Assembly (NCBI GenBank): GCA_024762845.1
Contig: JANTGQ010000056.1
Location: 1 to 7,834 of the forward strand
DNA length: 7,834 nt
From: Nitratifractor sp.
GTDB lineage: Bacteria > Campylobacterota > Campylobacteria > Campylobacterales > Sulfurovaceae
Direction: 5' to 3'
Both the position numbers and the translations under genes were made by a program. The notes beneath the pieces were generated by a model. That model searched no databases. It was not told where the DNA came from and saw nothing but the letters and a program-made list of their open reading frames with translations. This document shows, one piece after another, positions 4,776 through 7,834 of the stretch (the stretch's first letter is position 1; every line of letters begins with the position of its first letter).

Positions 4776-6887
4776 GTGAAAACCATTATATCTACTCTTC
4801 TACTCTTCTCTTTTCTCTATGCAAAACCTGCCAAGTTTGATATGGCAATGGTTATCAGCGGTGGAGTAAGCCTTGGTGCATACGAAGCCGGCTACAATTG
4901 GGCTTTGGTAAAACTTTTGCGCCATATCTCTGCCCGAAGTAAAAAGGTACATCCCGAGCTTAAGTCTCTTGCTGGTGCCTCTGCTGGCTCTATTAATGCA
5001 CTCCTTAGTGGTGTCTACTGGTGCCAAAGAGACGACGTTAATTTGCACAACAGTGTAGATGACAACCTCTTCTACACTATCTGGACAGATATCGACATAA
5101 ATAATCTCCAAATTAAAGGCGACTCTGCAGAGAACAACACAACACTCTTTACCAGGGCTCCCCTTGAGCAAAAGGCACAGGATATAATAGAACATATGCA
5201 AAAGCCGATATATCGTAAAGGCTGCTCTATCCCACTTGGTGTGATGGTTACAAAAACCCACCCTATTAGGGAAAAATTTAACGGTATCAACATAAAAACG
5301 CAAAGTTTTGCTATCCCCATGCAGCTCTACACCAAAGGTGCTCAACTACACCTGAAAAACAGCAGTCTCAAGGTAAAATATAGTGCAACTATGCAGATAC
5401 CACAACTCAATAGTGATATAGGCAAAATTAAAGATATTCTCTTTGCCTCTTCTGCATTTCCTGGCGCTTTTACCAAAGTTAAACTCAACTACAAATATAA
5501 AGGAAAAAGCGGCTCAGACTACTTTATAGATGGTGGAGTATACAATAATATTCCACTCAATCTTGCACTTGCCCAAAACAGTAGTGTGAATAACTTTATA
5601 TTTATTGACCCAGACTCCAGACGCTACTACAAAGAGCAAAGCCAGCGCTGTAAGAGCGGCAACTTTAAACGACTGCCACAAGATCCAGAACCAATAATCA
5701 GCGACTCCGATGAGCTAGGTTTTCTTGGGAGTAATCTGCTCCCTCTTATGAGATCAACATCTGTTTTTCGAGCTATGAAGCTCTATGAAACTATAAACAG
5801 CTATTTTCGCAATAATCCCCAAAGACACCTTATACTCTCCTCACGTTACCACCCAATTACGGGTTACTTTATCTGGAATTTTGGAGCTTTTTTAGATAAA
5901 AATTTTCGCCAATATGATTACTATGTCGGGGTATACGATGCAATCTATAAAATTGCATCAGAGTCTATTAAGAGGGGCTTTGCAAGCACTAAAGATTTAT
6001 CAACCGAGATGGATCGGTTTGCTTCCAAATTAAAACTACAAGTGAGCAAAGATGCTTACACTGCATATAAGATGTTTAAAAACAGTGAACTCTGCGCCCA
6101 ATACCCACACGATAATAGTCGTTTTGCTGCAATCTATCAAGCTTTTAACCTTAAACTTCCTCCTAAAAAACTCTATAGTTTCAGTGCATTTAAACTCTTT
6201 ATTGAACAATTAAATACAGAGAGTTTCGACATTGCAGAAGATTCATTTTTGGCTTTCGCGAAGCTCTATCCGCACAGCTGGTACAAAAAGAGTGCACAAG
6301 AGATTCTAGACAGAGTTGTGCTGCTAGAGAATAAAAAAGCGCACGATAAGAGTAAATATGTTCCAATTGCAAGAGCTCTAGGTTTCTCTGCCTGGGTAAG
6401 CTCTGGAATATTAACCCCAAAAGAGGGGTTGGTATTCCAGCCTCTGCTTTTTCCAGATACAGGCGATGAACTCAACAGATTTGCATACAAGATGCTTCCT
6501 AGCGAAATCGCATTCGATACAGTCAATGGTGGTCTCTCTCTTGGTTACAGCCTCTACTGGTACAATAGTACTGCACTCTTTGATGGCATAGAGACAAAAC
6601 TCTCTTTAAATACAGGCAGACATATTGACAACTTCTTACGGCTTGATATTGACCCATTTGTTAAGAAAAAATCATTTACATTTGGTGCTGGACCTTCGAT
6701 ATTTGGAAACCTGCAAAATAGAAAGTTTTGGAATCAAAATGGAGCCTACGGAGCAAATATATACGCAGATTACAATGATATCTTTAGACTTACATATGTT
6801 CGAAGATTTGGCAATATACCCAATAGAGACTACTTCTATTTTGGTATCAAAAATCTCTCGTCACTCTTCTACTGGCTCAATAGATAA
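4776..6887 (+). CDS. Exported patatin-like phospholipase with beta-rich C-terminal domain
   Basis: A 703-residue protein, probably a periplasmic or outer-membrane-associated lipid acyl hydrolase. Start: GTG at 4776 with AAGGGG just upstream; it yields a signal peptide, MKTIISTLLLFSFLYA, with cleavage before KPAK. An open frame extends upstream but overlaps the opposite gene and lacks a start signal. Patatin domain (about 22-400): oxyanion block ISGGVSLGAYEAG (27-39), nucleophile Ser69 in GASAG, catalytic Asp252 in IDGGVYNN. NFGAFLDKNFRQYDYYVGVYDA (368-389) is a late block typical of bacterial patatins. Residues 400-530 are mainly helical. The last 120 or so (585-703) form seven or eight alternating aromatic-rich strands (LSLGYSLYWY, GIETKLSLNTG, SFTFGAGPSIFG, GANIYADY, IFRLTYVRRFG, DYFYFGIKNL), like a small outer-membrane barrel or a remnant of the type Vd (PlpD) barrel. 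A PlpD-like POTRA is not evident. Confidence 0.85.
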   Translation: MKTIISTLLLFSFLYAKPAKFDMAMVISGGVSLGAYEAGYNWALVKLLRHISARSKKVHPELKSLAGASAGSINALLSGVYWCQRDDVNLHNSVDDNLFYTIWTDIDINNLQIKGDSAENNTTLFTRAPLEQKAQDIIEHMQKPIYRKGCSIPLGVMVTKTHPIREKFNGINIKTQSFAIPMQLYTKGAQLHLKNSSLKVKYSATMQIPQLNSDIGKIKDILFASSAFPGAFTKVKLNYKYKGKSGSDYFIDGGVYNNIPLNLALAQNSSVNNFIFIDPDSRRYYKEQSQRCKSGNFKRLPQDPEPIISDSDELGFLGSNLLPLMRSTSVFRAMKLYETINSYFRNNPQRHLILSSRYHPITGYFIWNFGAFLDKNFRQYDYYVGVYDAIYKIASESIKRGFASTKDLSTEMDRFASKLKLQVSKDAYTAYKMFKNSELCAQYPHDNSRFAAIYQAFNLKLPPKKLYSFSAFKLFIEQLNTESFDIAEDSFLAFAKLYPHSWYKKSAQEILDRVVLLENKKAHDKSKYVPIARALGFSAWVSSGILTPKEGLVFQPLLFPDTGDELNRFAYKMLPSEIAFDTVNGGLSLGYSLYWYNSTALFDGIETKLSLNTGRHIDNFLRLDIDPFVKKKSFTFGAGPSIFGNLQNRKFWNQNGAYGANIYADYNDIFRLTYVRRFGNIPNRDYFYFGIKNLSSLFYWLNR

Positions 6888-7532
6888 CTATTGTTGCAAA
6901 TAGAGTGTATCACCTTGAGAGGTAGTAATTATCTCTCTATTATGAGCTTTTATAGTTACTCTAAATGGTCCACGCATTACAATTTTATCTCCTAAAAACG
7001 AATACTTAAGCCTGTCACCTTTCGATTTTATCTCCTCTTTGTTTACACTCTCTTTGGGGCTAGCATAACTGAAAAATGTACCATTGGATAAAAAGAGATA
7101 GTAGAGATAGCCGTTGTCGTAAATGAGCTTCTTCTGTTTATAGACTCTATCTAAATAGATATAACTACCAACTCCCCTCTCTTTAAGAGCAGATTTCTTA
7201 AAATAGAGGGAGATAATACCTCTGGAAGTTTTTTGAATAATCTGCAACTTTGCCGCTGGAATTATTGAAGCACTCATGGTTTTACCACTCGCCGATAAAA
7301 GTCTATACCCATTAGCAACTCTCATCCACTTGCCACCACCCTTATTAGGAATTTTATAGCTCCCATCTTTACTAATTATTATCTGCATGCCATCTAAGCT
7401 ATTATAAACACTTCTATACTCTTGATGTCTCTTTATTGCAAAACTATTGTCAAAAAGCCAATTTCCAACAATTGTAGAAGCATTTAAAAACGAAAAAATT
7501 GATACTAAAATTAGAACACTGCGCCCTGCCAT
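6888..7532 (-). CDS. Exported protein of unknown function (lipocalin-like?)
   Basis: I do not recognise this 214-residue protein. It starts with a clear signal peptide (MAGRSVLILVSIFSFLNA, likely cleavage before STIVGNW) and has no lipobox or other membrane segment, so it should be soluble in the periplasm. The mature part is basic and predicted almost entirely beta-stranded. It begins TIVGNWLFD and continues with SKDGSYKI, GGKWMRVANGYRLL and, in the second half, YLYYLFLSNGTFFSY. A GxW near the start followed by DG/NG turns recalls lipocalin-like or similar small barrel folds, but this is only a pattern impression. No cysteines. The start is secure: AAGGAG five bases before the ATG, and an extended -10 about 35 bases upstream. 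Its stop codon directly abuts that of the convergent patatin gene. Confidence 0.8.
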   Translation of the reverse strand: MAGRSVLILVSIFSFLNASTIVGNWLFDNSFAIKRHQEYRSVYNSLDGMQIIISKDGSYKIPNKGGGKWMRVANGYRLLSASGKTMSASIIPAAKLQIIQKTSRGIISLYFKKSALKERGVGSYIYLDRVYKQKKLIYDNGYLYYLFLSNGTFFSYASPKESVNKEEIKSKGDRLKYSFLGDKIVMRGPFRVTIKAHNREIITTSQGDTLYLQQ

Positions 7533-7562
7533 TGCTACTCCTTAACAGACTAATTGCAATCT

Positions 7563-7571
7563 ATTATAGCA
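7563..7571 (-). promoter_or_regulatory. Extended -10 promoter of the exported unknown gene
   Basis: TG-C-TATAAT on the minus strand is the same extended -10 sequence as at gltA, 30 bases upstream of the ATG. The upstream minus-strand stretch is T-rich without a clear -35. With the terminator-like hairpin further upstream, this marks the gene as an independent transcription unit. Confidence 0.7.
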
Positions 7572-7625
7572 GAATTTTTAAAAGTGTCCTGATTTTATGA
7601 AGGGTTTATAGAGTATAAGTTACTG

Positions 7626-7645
7626 AAAAGAGAGCAAAGGCTCTC
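7626..7645 (-). terminator. Terminator of the probable nuoN transcript
   Basis: On the minus strand GAGAGC and GCTCTC (7645-7640 and 7635-7630) form a perfect 6-bp stem with a CTTT loop, followed by TTTTC. This fits an intrinsic terminator of modest strength, 47 bases after the stop codon of the gene entering from the right. Confidence 0.6.
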
Positions 7646-7685
7646 GTCAGGGAACCTGACTTTGATAAGAGACTATAGTCAGGTT
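7646..7685 (-). repeat. Competing inverted repeats before the terminator
   Basis: Read on the minus strand: AACCTGACT (7685-7677) pairs with AGTCAGGTT (7661-7653), 9 perfect bp over a 15-base loop. The second segment can instead pair with CCTGAC (7651-7646) over a 3-base loop. The two stems exclude each other and sit directly upstream of the terminator hairpin, as in an attenuator, but at the 3' end of a gene rather than in a leader. Confidence 0.55.
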
Positions 7686-7691
7686 AAAAAA

Positions 7692-7834
7692 TTAATAACC
7701 GCTTGCACCAACTAAGTCAGTAATAAAGCTTAGAAGTGGATCGATATAGAAAACCGATGTAATTGTAACAAATGCTGCGATACCAATAACGAACTCTAGC
7801 GATCGTGCGCGGTTTGCATAGACAACTTTTCCAC
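7692..7834 (-). CDS. C-terminus of an inner-membrane protein, probably NADH-quinone oxidoreductase subunit N (partial)
   Basis: Only the last 46 residues are visible (the frame begins at 7832 on the minus strand): a short basic stretch GKVVYANRARS, one hydrophobic membrane-spanning segment LEFVIGIAAFVTITSVFYI, then DPLLSFITDLVGASGY and the stop. This looks like the final helix and tail of NuoN, the proton-pumping antiporter-like subunit of complex I that usually ends the nuo operon, consistent with the terminator that follows. Nothing catalytic lies in the visible part, so other antiporter-like subunits (NuoM, MrpD) or an unrelated membrane protein remain possible. Confidence 0.55.
   Translation of the reverse strand, partial: GKVVYANRARSLEFVIGIAAFVTITSVFYIDPLLSFITDLVGASGY

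Overview
The window looks like ordinary chromosome from a member of the Campylobacterota (the former Epsilonproteobacteria), probably a free-living Sulfurimonas/Sulfurovum-like organism. This is inferred from the AT-rich, densely packed genes, AGGAG-type ribosome binding sites, extended -10 promoters (TGnTATAAT) without clear -35 boxes, and the flavour of the proteins. No sequence comparison was possible. I see no tRNA, rRNA, CRISPR array, insertion sequence or phage gene.

Layout, left to right. (1) Minus strand, 1-2426: a small acidic protein (63 aa) overlaps by one base (TAATG) a two-domain lipid acyltransferase of the OlsF type (PlsC-like N-terminus plus GNAT-like C-terminus, probably making ornithine or other aminolipids). 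This is followed by the 5' part of an iron superoxide dismutase gene (sodB) that runs off the left edge. (2) 2427-2600: a divergent control region with an 8-bp inverted repeat in the leader of the small acidic protein and four 11-bp-spaced direct repeats (core GGTAACA) just upstream of the gltA promoter. (3) Plus strand, 2601-3884: complete citrate synthase (gltA). (4) Minus strand, 3913-4639: an ArsC/Spx/YffB-like thioredoxin-fold protein and a PaaI-like hotdog thioesterase, overlapping by 8 bases. (5) 4640-4775: a compact divergent promoter region with overlapping -10 boxes, a perfect 12-bp palindrome and a strongly structured leader. (6) Plus strand, 4776-6887: a 703-aa exported patatin-like phospholipase with a beta-rich C-terminus. 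(7) Minus strand, 6888-7532: an exported 214-aa protein of unknown function whose stop codon abuts the patatin stop. (8) 7630-7685: hairpins that include an apparent terminator for the gene entering from the right. That gene is a minus-strand membrane protein, probably the NuoN subunit of complex I, of which only the last 46 residues are visible.

Functionally this is a housekeeping mix: central carbon metabolism (GltA), oxidative stress (SodB), membrane lipid synthesis and turnover (OlsF-like enzyme, patatin, hotdog thioesterase) and respiration (probable NuoN). Nothing amounts to a clear new multi-gene system. The most unusual signals are regulatory: the phased 11-bp repeats at gltA, the shared and palindromic divergent promoter with a folded leader before the patatin gene, and competing hairpins at two gene ends.
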